Source: JBPESN01 sp051710625
GTDB lineage: Bacteria; Pseudomonadota; Gammaproteobacteria; Enterobacterales; Enterobacteriaceae
Reading direction: 5' to 3'
Length of the DNA: 64,000 nt
Assembly: GCF_051710625.1 (NCBI RefSeq)
Contig: NZ_JBPESN010000006.1
Span: forward strand, 4,758 to 68,757
A program made the translations under genes and the position numbers. The notes below the pieces were generated by a model. It had not been told where the DNA came from. It saw only the letters and a program-made list of their open reading frames with translations, and searched no databases. The stretch's first letter is position 1. Each line of letters opens with the position of its first letter. This document shows positions 21,011 through 34,456 of this stretch, piece by piece.

Positions 21011-21298
21011 AGTTTTTCCTCTTAACCCGTTTTTGGTAAAGCTCTGCGGACGGAAAGCCCGCTGGAGAGAGAATGTCGAAATAAAAAGCATCCCACTGTG
21101 AAAAAATGAAAGCCGGCGCTGACCGGAGTTAAGTGCCGGTTATCTTTGGCTTATCATAAATTATGCATAGTAAAGAATTAGCCAATATCAAATTTTATAG
21201 CTTTTAATACTGCTTTGTGGATTTATAGTCTGGACCACAAGGGATAGATTGGATCGCTTTTTTTAAACCTGTCATGCCTGGAGCTAAGCAGAATTAAC

Positions 21299-22359
<1,061 letters not shown>

Positions 22360-22409
22360 CAACAATGCGCCGACGCAGCGTCATTTGAGCGCCCCGCAAG
22401 GCGCATCGG

Positions 22410-23162
22410 TTATTTCGCTTTACCCTGATTAGCGCCCGCGGCGACTTTGGCGACGATTTCGTCAGCGTTGCCGAAGTAGTAATGTTTAATCGGCTTTATA
22501 TTGCCGTCGAATTCGTACACTAATGGCACGCCCGTCGGAATATTCAGTTCCAGAATTTCTTCTTCGCTCAGATTGTCCAGGAATTTCACCATGGCGCGAA
22601 TGGAGTTACCGTGGGCGGCGATAATGATCCGCTCACCGCTCTTCATGCGGGGAAGAATCGTTTCGTTCCAGTAAGGAATCACGCGATCAATGGTCAACGC
22701 CAGGCTTTCGGTCGTCGGCAGCTCGGCGGCGCTCAGGGTGGCGTAGCGAGGGTCATGGCCCGGGAAGCGCTCATCTTCACAGGTGAGTTCCGGCGGCGTA
22801 ATCGCGAAACCGCGCCGCCACTGTTTCACCTGCTCGTCACCGTATTTTTCCGCGGTCTCGGCTTTATTGAGCCCTTGCAGCGCACCGTAATGACGCTCAT
22901 TCAAACGCCAGGATTTTTCCACTGGCAGCCAGGCCTGGTCCAGCTCGTCCAGGACGCCCCAGAGGGTATGAATAGCGCGCTTCAGTACCGAGGTGTAGGC
23001 GAAATCAAAGACATAGCCATCCGCTTTCAGTACCTGGCCCGCTTGCTTCGCTTCGGTGCGGCCCTTGTCAGACAGGTCTACATCCGTCCAGCCGGTGAAA
23101 CGGTTTTCATTGTTCCACTGGCTTTCGCCGTGACGTATCAGAACCAGTTTAGTTACAGCCAT
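22410..23162 (-). CDS. gpmA: 2,3-bisphosphoglycerate-dependent phosphoglycerate mutase
   Basis: The product is 250 residues, identical in length to E. coli GpmA. The phosphorylated histidine is in LVLIRHGES near the N-terminus, and the second active-site histidine is in IIAAHGNS. It interconverts 3- and 2-phosphoglycerate. ATG 23162 follows GAGGAGTCGTGTA. It is convergent with aroG and upstream of the dead gal genes. It is intact, which makes the stop codon in eno, the next glycolytic step, more striking. Confidence 0.98.
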   Translation of the reverse strand: MAVTKLVLIRHGESQWNNENRFTGWTDVDLSDKGRTEAKQAGQVLKADGYVFDFAYTSVLKRAIHTLWGVLDELDQAWLPVEKSWRLNERHYGALQGLNKAETAEKYGDEQVKQWRRGFAITPPELTCEDERFPGHDPRYATLSAAELPTTESLALTIDRVIPYWNETILPRMKSGERIIIAAHGNSIRAMVKFLDNLSEEEILELNIPTGVPLVYEFDGNIKPIKHYYFGNADEIVAKVAAGANQGKAK

Positions 23163-23282
23163 TACACGACTCCTCAAAGTCCTAAGATTTTCATGATAAC
23201 TCTCCGCATTATATAACCTACTTGTATCAGGCGGCAACCGCCAGTGGGCCAACCACGGGAATAAATCTCATCGGCAAACTGT

Positions 23283-24319
23283 TTACAATGCCTGGAACCG
23301 ATATCGGGTCTGCGAATCATAGGCCTCCCCGACGGCTGGAGCCAGCAGGTGGGCTGGGGCCATTCCGGATGGTTCGTGCTTGTCCGGCAGAAACCCACTT
23401 TCCAGCGCCAGTCCGCTGTAGTTAAGATACTCCCCGCCCTGACGTGCTGGCAAGAAAGTTGCCGGTATAAAATTGTATGGCCGGCGCGGTAGTGTACATC
23501 TCCATTTGCACCTTGCCGTCGGCGGACCAGAGGCGTGCTGCAGGATCTTCTGCGCTGGAAAGAGCCGGATAGCAGGTAGCCGTGATCGTAACTTTTCATA
23601 CGCTGCTGGTCACGGTCGCGCAAGAAGTCGGTGGCGATGGTTTTCGGCTGACGGAAATCCATACCGGTGTTGCCGACATCGGTTGGATCGGCGCAAGGTA
23701 TCCCCTTGCTGTCCACCGGCAGGTAATCATTGGCCATGATCTGCAGGCGCTGTTGGCGAACATCGCTGTTGGCGCCGTCAAGGTGAAAATAGCCGTGATT
23801 GATGAGATTGACCGGACAGGGCTTATCTACCGTGGCGTGACAATCAACTTGTAGCGCATTATCGTCAGTAACGGAATAACGCACGTTCGTCACTAGATTG
23901 CCGGAATAACCCTGATTGCCGTCGGCGGAATGCAGCCGGTACAGTACGGAGGTCTGATCGTGCTCCACCACCTGTTAGCGCCGGTTGTGAAACCCTTCCG
24001 GCCCGCCGTGCAGCTGATGCTCGCCCTGATTGGCGGCAAGCGTAAAACGCTTGCCATCGTGGTTTAGCGTCGCCTGGCTAATGCGGTTGGCGTAGCGGCC
24101 GACGGTGGCGCCGAGATAGGCGGTCTGGCGCAAATAATCCATCGGCGTCGGGCAGCCCAACAGAACTTCCCGCGCCCCCGCCTGCAGTGGGACCTGACAG
24201 GAGAGCCAGGTGGCACCCCAGTCCATCAGGGTGACCTGAAACCCCTGATCATTGCCGAGGGTGACCAGCCAGAATGGCTGACCGTTGGGCGCCTGGCCTG
24301 ATTCATACTCTTTCAGCAT
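23283..24319 (-). pseudogene. galM: Galactose mutarotase, broken
   Basis: Read from ATG 24319 ([16 protein letters not shown]), the aldose 1-epimerase fold is recognisable, including LMDWGATWLS, GRYANRI and CPVNLINHGYFHLDG. A stop follows HNRR near 23975 where a Trp is expected. A frameshift lies near 23530, and another is needed to reach the natural end QTRYRFQAL at 23283. It belongs to the galETKM operon, whose four members are all damaged here. The galK tail overlaps its start. Confidence 0.92.
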
Positions 24320-24910
24320 ACCCCCGCTCCTTCGCTGGCGTGACAGACATAAACTGCTGCTTTCAACCTGGTTTGTTGCTCGTAGTGTTTTACCACGGCC
24401 GCCCGCACGTCCTTCACGCGGTCAGTGGGTACCAGCGCCACATCGCGCAATTTCTCCACCGCGAAAAAGCGCGCGCCGGTTTTGCACTGCTGACGGCGGG
24501 CGTTATATTCGCTGTCCACCAAGCCACGTTTGGCGTTGGAGTTGACGATAACCACCGCGATATTGTCCGGCATTGGCACCGCCAAAGTTTCCGTCCCGGC
24601 GCTGTAAATATTTTACCACACCGCGCACATAATTAAACCATTGCTGATCGGCATGGGACAAAATTGGCTTATCCAGAGATAAAAATATCGTGCTGGCGGT
24701 CATAGTCCACGACAATAACCCGGATTTTACGATCGTCGCGGCGGGCGCTGCTTATGATTGTCTCGTAATTGATGACGCAGGGTAGTACAAAACCGTCGTT
24801 ATAATCGGTGTGTTCGCCAATAAGATTGGCCCGGCCGGGTGCCTTGATTGTCAGGGCAGGGGCATAACCAAAGGCGTCGCGAAAAACGGTTGCAGTGATG
24901 TTTTGTAAAC

Positions 24911-24914
<4 letters not shown>
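24313..24914 (-). pseudogene. galK: Galactokinase, broken by two internal deletions
   Basis: The start (ATG 24914, [11 protein letters not shown]) through [19 protein letters not shown] is normal. A frameshift near 24670 follows. After [18 protein letters not shown] about 100 residues are missing, including the GLSSSAS ATP-binding motif. The sequence resumes at [14 protein letters not shown]. After LRDV another stretch of about 100 residues is gone before ALVPTDRV and the C-terminus [12 protein letters not shown]. Its start overlaps the galT stop (ATGA). It cannot encode a kinase. Confidence 0.95.
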
Positions 24915-25965
<1,051 letters not shown>

Positions 25966-25974
25966 GCTGTCTCC

Positions 25975-26262
25975 TTAATCCGGATAGCCGCTCGGTGCCG
26001 GGATTGCCAGTGCCAGGTGTCGCGGACCATGTTTTCCAGCGTCCGGCTGACCCGCCAGTGCAACTCCCGCGCGGCCTTTTCCGGTGCAGCCCAATAGGCG
26101 GCCAGGAGCCGGCATAGCAGGGAGCAAAATGGTATGGCAGTTGGCTTGCCGCAGGCCTGGCTGAACGCCGCCACCACGTCCAGCACGCTATGGCCTTTGC
26201 CCGCACCCAGATTATAAATATGCACGCCGGGCCAGTCGCGTGAGGTAGTCATGTGGAGTGGC
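25975..26262 (-). pseudogene. galE: UDP-glucose 4-epimerase, C-terminal remnant
   Basis: Only about the last 95 residues are present: PGVHIYNLGAGKGHSVLDVV, AFSQACGKPTAI, AYWAAPEKAARELHWRVSRTLENM and the end GYPD at 25975. Frame shifts lie in the middle and near the end. The N-terminal two thirds, with the NAD-binding GGxGxxG motif, is absent. The break at about 26262 leads into AT-rich sequence ahead of an IS911-type element. Upstream neighbours seen in E. coli are absent too, so a rearrangement ends the gal region here. Confidence 0.9.
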
Positions 26263-26575
26263 AAGCATTTCTGGACTCTCAAGGGAAATGATGAATTAGC
26301 CGAAAGCCCTTTACTAGCGCGGATTACAGTGATTTTACTGATTCTGGACTCGTCGCAAAAAAGTGAGCGAAAAATGATTTTTTTGCACTATATTCTGGAC
26401 TGGATTGATTGTAATTTGGATAAGTTTAAATACCGTTTAAAAATTCTCTTATTAACAATTGTGTTACTAAAAATAAACAAGAAATTTATAGTTTTTTAAA
26501 CGGCCCTTTTGCGTTCGCTTGCTAGGCTATCTTTTGATGCTACTTTACCAACCTCATTAGCCCCCTTTTTGATTT
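26263..26575. other. AT-rich interval between galE remnant and IS911 copy 1
   Basis: This stretch is clearly more AT-rich than its surroundings (especially 26330-26500), which suggests foreign or non-coding origin. An open minus-strand tail of about 25 codons (ending SLASERKRAV at 26496) runs out of the element's end. It looks like a chance fusion of a truncated gene and the element. I recognise no gene or target duplication. Confidence 0.5.
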
Positions 26576-27780
<1,205 letters not shown>

Positions 27781-28121
27781 CCCTGCGGGGTGCGTGACCC
27801 CGACGGCCCACAAAATAATGTTTAGACTGTCTGATGGAAGCAAGGAAGAATGGCGGGGGCCAATTGCCGGGATTCGCGCTCGGTTTTGGCGTGGCAACGA
27901 AAGCGCAGGGTTAACCAGAGGTCGGAAGGCGTAGAACGCGCTACCGTTCAAGATGCTCCACGCCGGTCGGTCGTCCCGACGGTGGCACAAGGCGTCCTGG
28001 CCCGCATACATAATTGCACGCCGTATACTCCGTCTCGAATATACGGCAGGGGCCGAAGCAAGCGCGCACGCCGCACGCCGTAGCGCCACGCCTAACACGC
28101 AACGCTGCCGGGGCGCGAGCG
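27781..28121. other. Unassigned interval between IS911 copy 1 and rseC
   Basis: GC-rich sequence without a supported gene. In E. coli, lepA follows rseC, but no lepA sequence is visible here, so the element marks a rearrangement boundary. Open frames on both strands have no recognisable family. Confidence 0.5.
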
Positions 28122-28580
28122 TTAGTCCTGGACATGCAATGACGAAGACGGCAGCGCCACCTGTAAAATCACCGGCTGATTGGCGCACGTCTCAGACGTG
28201 CGGTGGGCTAGATAGCGCGCGCAAAGAAAACCGGCGAGACCGCCCGCCACGCCGCCACAGGCGGCAGCCGGATCGGTACCCAGCATGCCTTGGAAAATCG
28301 CCGCGCCGCCGATAAGTCCCAGCAGCGGCAGCATATACACCAGAAAAGCGGAGCGCAGCAGGCTACCCTCATTGATACCCACCTCCACGCGCTGTCCCGG
28401 TACCAGCGGCAACGGGCTGGCCACCTCTAAATGATGCTGCGTGCCGGGTGCCATTTTGTCGAGAAGACGGGTACCGCAGCTCTGCCGGGTGTGGCAGCTG
28501 CCACACCCCTCACGCGCCTCGTAGTGCACCTGCGCAATGCCCTGCTGCCAGGTGACGACCGTAGCCCATTCTTTAATCAT
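28122..28580 (-). CDS. rseC: SoxR-reducing / sigma-E regulatory protein RseC
   Basis: The product is 152 residues (E. coli 159). It starts MIKEWATVV, has a Cys-rich segment (CGSCHTRQSCG) and two membrane segments near residues 75-115. RseC has a minor positive effect on sigma-E and takes part in reduction of SoxR; ApbE-like flavin roles have been discussed. ATG 28580 overlaps the rseB stop (ATGA), so it is translationally coupled. The open frame extends further upstream but runs into rseB. It appears intact. Confidence 0.93.
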   Translation of the reverse strand: MIKEWATVVTWQQGIAQVHYEAREGCGSCHTRQSCGTRLLDKMAPGTQHHLEVASPLPLVPGQRVEVGINEGSLLRSAFLVYMLPLLGLIGGAAIFQGMLGTDPAAACGGVAGGLAGFLCARYLAHRTSETCANQPVILQVALPSSSLHVQD

Positions 28581-29545
28581 GGCTGCGCCTGAAAAACGAC
28601 GCCGTCGGCGATATGCTTCGCCGTGGCCGGCGGCAGTTCGCCCACGACGGTGATTTCCCGGTTGCCGCGCTGTTCGGTATGGATGGTACGTCGCCCGGTG
28701 CGAATGAGACATTCCCCATTGCCGGAGTTAGTGGCGGTATTCGCCTGGCCGACGTTCACCGAAAAGCTGAACAAGCCATCGGTATACAGCCTGGCCTCAA
28801 TCGGTTCATTAATGCTCGGCAGCGTACGACGGCTGCGGGAGGCTTCGGACACGCCCGCCGGCAGCCAGTTAACGCGCCAGTCGAAATTGTCGGTGGCGGA
28901 CGCCGGCAACGCCAGCTGGGGCGGCAAGGTCACCTTTTCCAACCCGGCCGTGCTGTTTTCAACCTGCTTGTCGACGTTAAAGGCGATGACGCGAAACTGT
29001 TCCAGCGCTTCGCCATCGCGATCCAGCAGATCGGCGCGCAGCGGGAGTTTAGTGGCGATATCAATCCAGACGATATAACTGAACTGGGTGCCGTCGCGCG
29101 CGACAACCCGCACCACCTCGCACAAACGATCGGTAATACGGGCGCGGCCCACCGGAATAAAATCGTAGAAGTGCGCCAGGCGTTCAAAATTGGCGTAGAC
29201 AATTGAGGGAAGAGAATCAACGATGTGATCGCCCTGAAGGGTAAAAGCCTCCAGGCCGGGCTCGAAATAGCTGATCTCGCCGTTACGCTGGACAATCTCG
29301 CGACGCGGACCGTCCATTTGCAGCAGCTGCGCCAGCCGTTGCTTATCGCTAACCACGTGGCGGTAGCGCAGCGAGTCGACGCCCAGCGTGCTCACCAGCA
29401 CGTATGCATATTCATAGTCCAGCGTCTGGCTGGCCTGACTCATTTGCGCGAGCAACGCGCCAGATGCGCTAGTCTGAGCCGGCGCGTGGATGGAATAGGG
29501 CAGGCTGCCCGTCAACAAACACACGGCATACCAAAGTTGCTTCAT
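28577..29545 (-). CDS. rseB: Sigma-E regulatory periplasmic protein RseB
   Basis: The product is 322 residues (E. coli 318). It has a signal peptide (cleaved near AQTSA), a large lipid-binding LolA-like domain and a small C-terminal domain. It binds the periplasmic part of RseA and shields it from DegS; lipopolysaccharide intermediates release it. Its ATG overlaps the rseA stop by one base. The full length aligns without breaks. It is kept as part of rpoE-rseABC, showing that envelope stress control is maintained. Confidence 0.95.
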   Translation of the reverse strand: MKQLWYAVCLLTGSLPYSIHAPAQTSASGALLAQMSQASQTLDYEYAYVLVSTLGVDSLRYRHVVSDKQRLAQLLQMDGPRREIVQRNGEISYFEPGLEAFTLQGDHIVDSLPSIVYANFERLAHFYDFIPVGRARITDRLCEVVRVVARDGTQFSYIVWIDIATKLPLRADLLDRDGEALEQFRVIAFNVDKQVENSTAGLEKVTLPPQLALPASATDNFDWRVNWLPAGVSEASRSRRTLPSINEPIEARLYTDGLFSFSVNVGQANTATNSGNGECLIRTGRRTIHTEQRGNREITVVGELPPATAKHIADGVVFQAQP

Positions 29546-30234
29546 TACTGCGGCTGCATTCCTAATGATTGCGTGCCCGGCACCTGCACGGCGGCCTGCT
29601 GCGCGTCTTGCTGATCGAACTGCAGAGTATCAGCATGCAGGCGGCGCTGCAGCTCATAGTCCTGCAAAATGGCGTCGATGCGCCTGCGCTGTTCCTGCAC
29701 CTGCTGATTGCCGTTATCCACCCCGGCGCCGTTGGCCGAAGAGACGCCCAGGCTGACCGGCGACGCCTGGCCCATCATCGGCAGAGTATTGAATACGGGG
29801 TTTTCTGGCTGACTGCTGTCATAACCAACGCCCTGCTGGGTATTGTAATGCTGCACGCCGACGATAACCGCCAGCGAGACGCAGGCCGCGACACCGATTT
29901 GGGTAAGGTGTGACGCGACGCCTAACCGGGCAACGCGCGAGGTAAAAAGCCGGGTCTTGCGCCAGAACGGGGAGCGGTGCCAGGAGTCCGGCGTCGGCTG
30001 CGATTCCGTTACGGCCTGCGGCGCGATACGCACCGGCTCTTCGGCAATGGCGGCGGCCACTCGATCGGCAATATCGAGGTGAAAAACTTTACCCGCGTCA
30101 CCGCGCATTACATCACGAATAAGGTGATACCGTTGCCAGCTTTGCTGCAACTTAACATCCCTGGACAAATCGTTAAACAGTCCGCTGTCAAACGATTCCC
30201 CATCTATCAGAGCGGAAAGCTTTTCATTGTGCAT
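29545..30234 (-). CDS. rseA: Anti-sigma-E factor RseA
   Basis: The product is 229 residues (E. coli 216). The cytoplasmic sigma-binding domain starts MHNEKLSALIDGESFD. A single membrane helix lies near residue 115 (IGVAACVSLAVIVGVQHY). The periplasmic tail is Gln-rich (QQVQEQRRRIDAILQDYELQRR) and binds RseB. It holds sigma-E inactive until cut by DegS and RseP. The tail is slightly longer than in E. coli. It lies 27 bases after rpoE. It appears intact. Confidence 0.95.
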   Translation of the reverse strand: MHNEKLSALIDGESFDSGLFNDLSRDVKLQQSWQRYHLIRDVMRGDAGKVFHLDIADRVAAAIAEEPVRIAPQAVTESQPTPDSWHRSPFWRKTRLFTSRVARLGVASHLTQIGVAACVSLAVIVGVQHYNTQQGVGYDSSQPENPVFNTLPMMGQASPVSLGVSSANGAGVDNGNQQVQEQRRRIDAILQDYELQRRLHADTLQFDQQDAQQAAVQVPGTQSLGMQPQ

Positions 30235-30261
30235 GCCTGGTACCTTCTCCTGCCGCCGTCG

Positions 30262-30837
30262 TTAACGCTGAATAAGCGGTTGAATTTTATTGTCAATTGC
30301 TTCGCGCGCACGAAAAATACGTGAGCGCACCGTTCCTACCGGGCAATCCATGATGGAGGCTATCTCTTCATAGCTTAGGCCATCTAGCTCGCGCAACGTA
30401 ATCGCCATACGCAAGTCTTCGGGCAACACCCCGATAGTGCGGAATACTATCTGTCGCAACTCCTCAGACAACATTAAATTCTCAGGGTTCGATATTTCTT
30501 TCAATGCGCCGGCACTTTCGTAATTTTCCGCGTCGCTGGCGTTCACATCGCTGGAGGGCGGACGCCGTCCCTGAGTCACTAAGTAATTCTTCGCCGTATT
30601 GACCGCAATACGGTACAACCAGGTATAGAATGCGCTGTCGCCGCGAAACAACGCCAGGGCCCGATAGGCCTTGATGAACGATTCCTGCACCACGTCCGGC
30701 ACGTCCCCCTGCGGGACGTAGCGCGACACGAGGCTCGCCACTTTATGCTGATAGCGAACGACCAGTAAATTGAACGCTTTCTGGTCGTTTTTCTGGACCT
30801 GTTCAACCAGCACCTGATCCGTTAACTGCTCGCTCAT
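30262..30837 (-). CDS. rpoE: RNA polymerase sigma-E factor
   Basis: The product is 191 residues, the same length as E. coli RpoE and nearly identical. Region 2 has YVPQGDVPDVVQESFIKAYRAL and AFYTWLYRIAVNTAKN. Region 4 has GLSYEEIASIMDCPVGTVRSRIFRAREAI. It directs transcription of envelope stress genes. It is divergent from nadB and preceded by a sigma-E-type promoter about 85 bases upstream, so it appears to activate itself. Confidence 0.98.
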   Translation of the reverse strand: MSEQLTDQVLVEQVQKNDQKAFNLLVVRYQHKVASLVSRYVPQGDVPDVVQESFIKAYRALALFRGDSAFYTWLYRIAVNTAKNYLVTQGRRPPSSDVNASDAENYESAGALKEISNPENLMLSEELRQIVFRTIGVLPEDLRMAITLRELDGLSYEEIASIMDCPVGTVRSRIFRAREAIDNKIQPLIQR

Positions 30838-30924
30838 CCGAGGTAATGTCTCCTCAAATTTTTCTCCACGCGCAAATAAATAGTACCGCCAGCTTCTGAA
30901 CCAATTTTACGAGCAAACTCGCGG

Positions 30925-30952
30925 TTGGAGTTAATGATAATCATAAAGTTCC
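30925..30952 (-). promoter_or_regulatory. Sigma-E-type promoter of rpoE
   Basis: On the minus strand GGAACTT (30952-30946) is followed by 16 bases and TCCAA (30929-30925). This fits the sigma-E consensus GGAACTT-N16-TCNAA, giving an untranslated leader of about 80 bases before rpoE ATG 30837. E. coli rpoE has an equivalent self-activated promoter. The rest of 30838-31251, the divergent rpoE-nadB region, shows no other clear signal. Confidence 0.75.
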
Positions 30953-31251
30953 GCCACGCCTTGTATTTTTCTTAAAATAAGGGGCGCGGCCACAAGTACG
31001 CCAGGGCCGCCGGCCGGGCTTTGCCCTAGACTACCATAAATAGAATGGCCGCTACCCAGATTCTCGCAGGGCCAAAGCTCCGCGCGAAACAGTCGCAATA
31101 AAAAACGCAGGGTAACGTGAATTCGCCATGCTGTCAGTAAACATGCGTAAATAAAACCGCGTCAAAAAGCAGCAATAAGCGGTACAGCCAGCCGGCATTG
31201 GGTGGTACCATTGCCAAACAGTCTTTTCTATCAGAATACACACCATCCGCT

Positions 31252-32853
31252 ATGCAACCATCAACTGAATATGCTACCGATGTCCTGGTTATCGGCAGCG
31301 GTGCGGCCGGGTTATCGCTGGCGCTGCGTCTGGCCGGGCATTGCGATGTCATGGTCCTGAGCAAAGGCCCGCTGAATGAGGGTTCCACGCTGTATGCTCA
31401 AGGCGGCATCGCGGCGGTATTCGATGAAACCGACAGCGTCGATTCCCACGTCGAGGATACGCTCATAGCCGGCGCCGGCGTCTGCGATCGTGAGGCGGTA
31501 GAATTCATTGCCGGCAACGCCCGCCATTGTGTGCAGTGGCTGATAGATCAAGGCGTGCTGTTTGACACTGACACCTCGACACCGCCCGGCGACCGCTACC
31601 ACCTCACCCGCGAGGGGGGCCACAGCCATCGCCGTATTCTGCACGCCGCAGACGCGACCGGCAAAGCGGTGGAAACCACTTTGGTCGGCAAGGCGGCAGC
31701 GCACCCGGGCATTCAGATCCTGGAACGCTGCAACGCGGTGGATCTGGTCAGCTCCAACCGCCTGGGACTGCTGGGCACGCGGCGGGTGGTGGGAGCCTAT
31801 ATCTGGAACCGCGCCAAAGAGCGGGTGGAGCTGTGCCGCGCACGCACGGTGGTGCTCGCCACCGGCGGCGCGTCCAAAGTCTATCAATATACCAGCAACC
31901 CCGATATTTCCTCCGGTGACGGCATCGCCATGGCCTGGCGCGCCGGCTGCAGGGTCGCCAATTTAGAGTTTAATCAGTTCCACCCGACCTGTTTGTTCCA
32001 CCCGCAGGCGCGCAACTTCCTGCTGACCGAAGCGCTGCGCGGCGAAGGCGCTTATCTGCGCCGGCCCGACGGCAGCCGTTTTATGCCGGATTTCGACGCA
32101 CGCGCTGAGCTGGCGCCGCGGGATATTGTCGCCCGGGCAATCGATCATGAAATGAAGCGGCTGGGCGCCGACTGCATGTACCTCGACATCAGCCACAGGC
32201 CGGAGGCGTTTATCCGCCAGCATTTCCCGACCATTTATGACAAGCTGCTGACGCTGGATATCGATCTGACCCGCCAGCCCATCCCTATCGTCCCGGCCGC
32301 CCATCATACCTGTGGCGGCGTAATGGTGGATAACCACGGGCGCACCGATCTTGACGGTCTGTATGCCATCGGGGAAGTCAGCTATACCGGCCTGCACGGC
32401 GCCAACCGCCTGGCGTCCAATTCCCTGCTGGAGTGCCTAGTTTATGGCTGGTCGGCGGCGGAAGATATCCGACGCCGTCTGCCGGCCATAGCCCAGGTTC
32501 GCCAATTGCCTCCCTGGGATGAAAGCCGGGTCAGCAATTCCGACGAGGAGGTGGTGCTGCAACATAACTGGCATGAGCTACGGCTATTTATGTGGGACTA
32601 CGTTGGCATCGTCCGCACCACCAAACGGCTGGAGCGCGCGCTGCACCGCATAGAGTTGCTGACGCGCGAAATCGACGAATACTACTTCCATTTCCGTATT
32701 TCCAATAATCTGTTGGAGGTCCGCAATCTGATACAGGTGGCCGAGCTGATCGTCAAAAGCGCACTGCAGCGCAAGGAAAGTCGCGGCCTGCATTTCACGC
32801 TGGATTACCCCGCTATGCAGCCTGACCCGCAGCCGACCATTTTACAGCCCTGA
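31252..32853 (+). CDS. nadB: L-aspartate oxidase
   Basis: The product is 533 residues (E. coli 540). The FAD-binding fold starts with [19 protein letters not shown]. It shows [11 protein letters not shown], the active-site region [15 protein letters not shown], and [21 protein letters not shown]. It oxidises aspartate to iminoaspartate, the substrate of NadA. ATG 31252 matches the family start, although the frame opens earlier. It is a single gene, divergent from rpoE. It appears intact. Confidence 0.97.
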   Translation: MQPSTEYATDVLVIGSGAAGLSLALRLAGHCDVMVLSKGPLNEGSTLYAQGGIAAVFDETDSVDSHVEDTLIAGAGVCDREAVEFIAGNARHCVQWLIDQGVLFDTDTSTPPGDRYHLTREGGHSHRRILHAADATGKAVETTLVGKAAAHPGIQILERCNAVDLVSSNRLGLLGTRRVVGAYIWNRAKERVELCRARTVVLATGGASKVYQYTSNPDISSGDGIAMAWRAGCRVANLEFNQFHPTCLFHPQARNFLLTEALRGEGAYLRRPDGSRFMPDFDARAELAPRDIVARAIDHEMKRLGADCMYLDISHRPEAFIRQHFPTIYDKLLTLDIDLTRQPIPIVPAAHHTCGGVMVDNHGRTDLDGLYAIGEVSYTGLHGANRLASNSLLECLVYGWSAAEDIRRRLPAIAQVRQLPPWDESRVSNSDEEVVLQHNWHELRLFMWDYVGIVRTTKRLERALHRIELLTREIDEYYFHFRISNNLLEVRNLIQVAELIVKSALQRKESRGLHFTLDYPAMQPDPQPTILQP

Positions 32854-33317
32854 TTGAGATTATCACCTGTTAAACACGCAACAGGTGATGACTATCCCGT
32901 TGCCATTGTGCTATAGCGCAGAAGGCATGGGGAAAATGCCACCCTCCTTTTTACACGCTTATCTCAAGGATGGCGATGGCAGAGCAGATATAGATAACAA
33001 AAATATTCTGGGCCATAAGGAATAAGCCCAATGTGAAAAAAGACACACTTTGGCGTTAACGCTATTTTCTCCGATTCCCATAAGGCTATTTGACTGTCTA
33101 TTTCCTCCTTGCTGCGTGGGTGGGTGGCGCGCTCGCTTTCCCACTGCTTTGCTGACGTCAATGAAGTTATTCAACGACACGGCATTTGAATAACGCTAAG
33201 CACGGCGGTATGCGTTGTCAGTAAAAGAGCAAATAAAATAAGCGTTCAACGCATACCGCCACGGATGACATGGCCATTGCCTTTAATTAAACAAAGAGCA
33301 TTCTCGGACAATCATAT
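32854..33317. other. Region after nadB with hairpin, no supported gene
   Basis: Directly after nadB, 32862-32889 forms a 10-base-pair hairpin (ATCACCTGTT/AACAGGTGAT) without a T run. It may be a weak or Rho-assisted 3' end. Minus-strand reading frames at 32960-33180 give short peptides I cannot assign. A separate inverted repeat lies at 33204-33260. Confidence 0.55.
33204..33260. repeat. 14-base inverted repeat with 29-base AT-rich spacer
   Basis: GGCGGTATGCGTTG at 33204-33217 is repeated in perfect inverse form at 33247-33260. The 29 bases between are AT-rich. It lies just beyond the 3' end of the dead chitin-binding gene (minus strand) and could be a bidirectional terminator or the end of a small mobile repeat. 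No second copy was noticed in the window. Confidence 0.7.
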
Positions 33318-33934
33318 TCAGACAAAATTAACATCGATAACTTGATAAAAAACCATTGCGGTGTTGGCGATTTCCCATACACCGAGAATAACATGGTAGT
33401 TTTTTTGTTGGGCATTTGAATTTTATGAACCGTCCCCTCGGCGCTTGGCGTCAATTCATTAGCATGTTCCCAATACGGCTGCTGCGGATTTTGCACCATG
33501 AAAAAAGGCGCTTGCTCAAACTGTGAGCGGCTCAAAGGTTCATTAGGGTTCCAGCCATCCTTGGTAATAAAATAATTTCAACGCCGTGTGGCACGAGTTG
33601 CGGTATAGTGCCAGGTAAAATCCACCACAGAATTGGCTTTGATTTCATTCTTTTCCCAGCGGTCTTCAGCGTATTCATCCAGCTTGAGCGGTGCAGTGGT
33701 AGTGCCGCCATCCGTGAAACCGGCACTGGCAATCTGGCCATCTTTTGGCGGGAGGGCATTACGTTCATCACGTGGGGCAAATTTATCGGCTAAACCAGCC
33801 TCCGTTGCGGGGAAAAGCTTTCTACTCTCTAACGCATTTGCCCACCATTGTCTCATTTTTTTAGACCGTGATTCCGGGAAAGTGATGCAGCCATGTCTAA
33901 GCATAGTATTATCTTTATCCATAATTATTTTCAC
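33318..33934 (-). pseudogene. AA10 lytic polysaccharide monooxygenase / chitin-binding protein, broken
   Basis: The minus-strand translation contains HGCITFPESRSKKMRQWW, KDGQIASAGFTDG, ANSVVDFTWHYTATRATRR, NYFITKDGWNPNEPLSRSQF and, after a shift, GVWEIANTAMVFYQVIDVNF. These are the N-terminal His, the FTW and YFIT motifs and the C-terminal strand of AA10 enzymes, which cut chitin using copper. TGA 33578-33580 replaces the conserved Trp of RRWNYF, and an A-run near 33390 causes a frameshift. No export signal precedes the HG motif, so either it has been lost or this was a non-classical variant. The start is uncertain. Confidence 0.82.
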
Positions 33935-34456
33935 TATTTATATAAATAAATTACTTTATTTTTAGACGGTTTATTAGCGTCTTTCTATGGGGCCAAATTA
34001 TGATGCCGTGGTGAAGACATAAAAACACCCAGCCCATGCCTATTTTATGACGACAGGACTGCCGGCAGCTGCCCCGCACATAATTTCCAGGTTGTCACCA
34101 AAGAATATTGCTCGCCGCACTTCGTATCATATTTCACTTTTAGCCGCGGCGAGCATGGCGGCATAACACTGCGCGGCAGTAATTCATGCTTATGCCATTT
34201 AAAAGGGGCGCTTCTCTCTTTGAAGGGAAAATAAAGATTGAGGGGAAATAAAGATAGAGACGCTATATAAGTTATCCACGCATTTTAACGTCGCAATAGG
34301 TACGGATCACCTCCCGGGCGGATGAAATATTCAATGTTGATAACGGACGGAAACAGAATGAACGCGGGAATGCGGTCCCTGCACATCTGTTTCATGAAGA
34401 AACAGGTTTGCCACTGCGCAGCTGCCACGCACCTGCAACCCAGAACGGCTCGGTGG
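33935..34456. other. Interval between dead AA10 gene and trmN6, nothing recognised
   Basis: No gene supported on either strand. The stretch is moderately AT-rich at 33935-33970 and 34200-34280. E. coli has nadB and trmN6 adjacent here, so these bases and the AA10 gene are an insertion relative to E. coli. Confidence 0.5.

Noticed and set aside
34060..34200. Minus-strand peptide resembling a DNA methyltransferase phrase (FGDNLEIM)
   Set aside because: Too short, with stops on both sides; could easily be chance.
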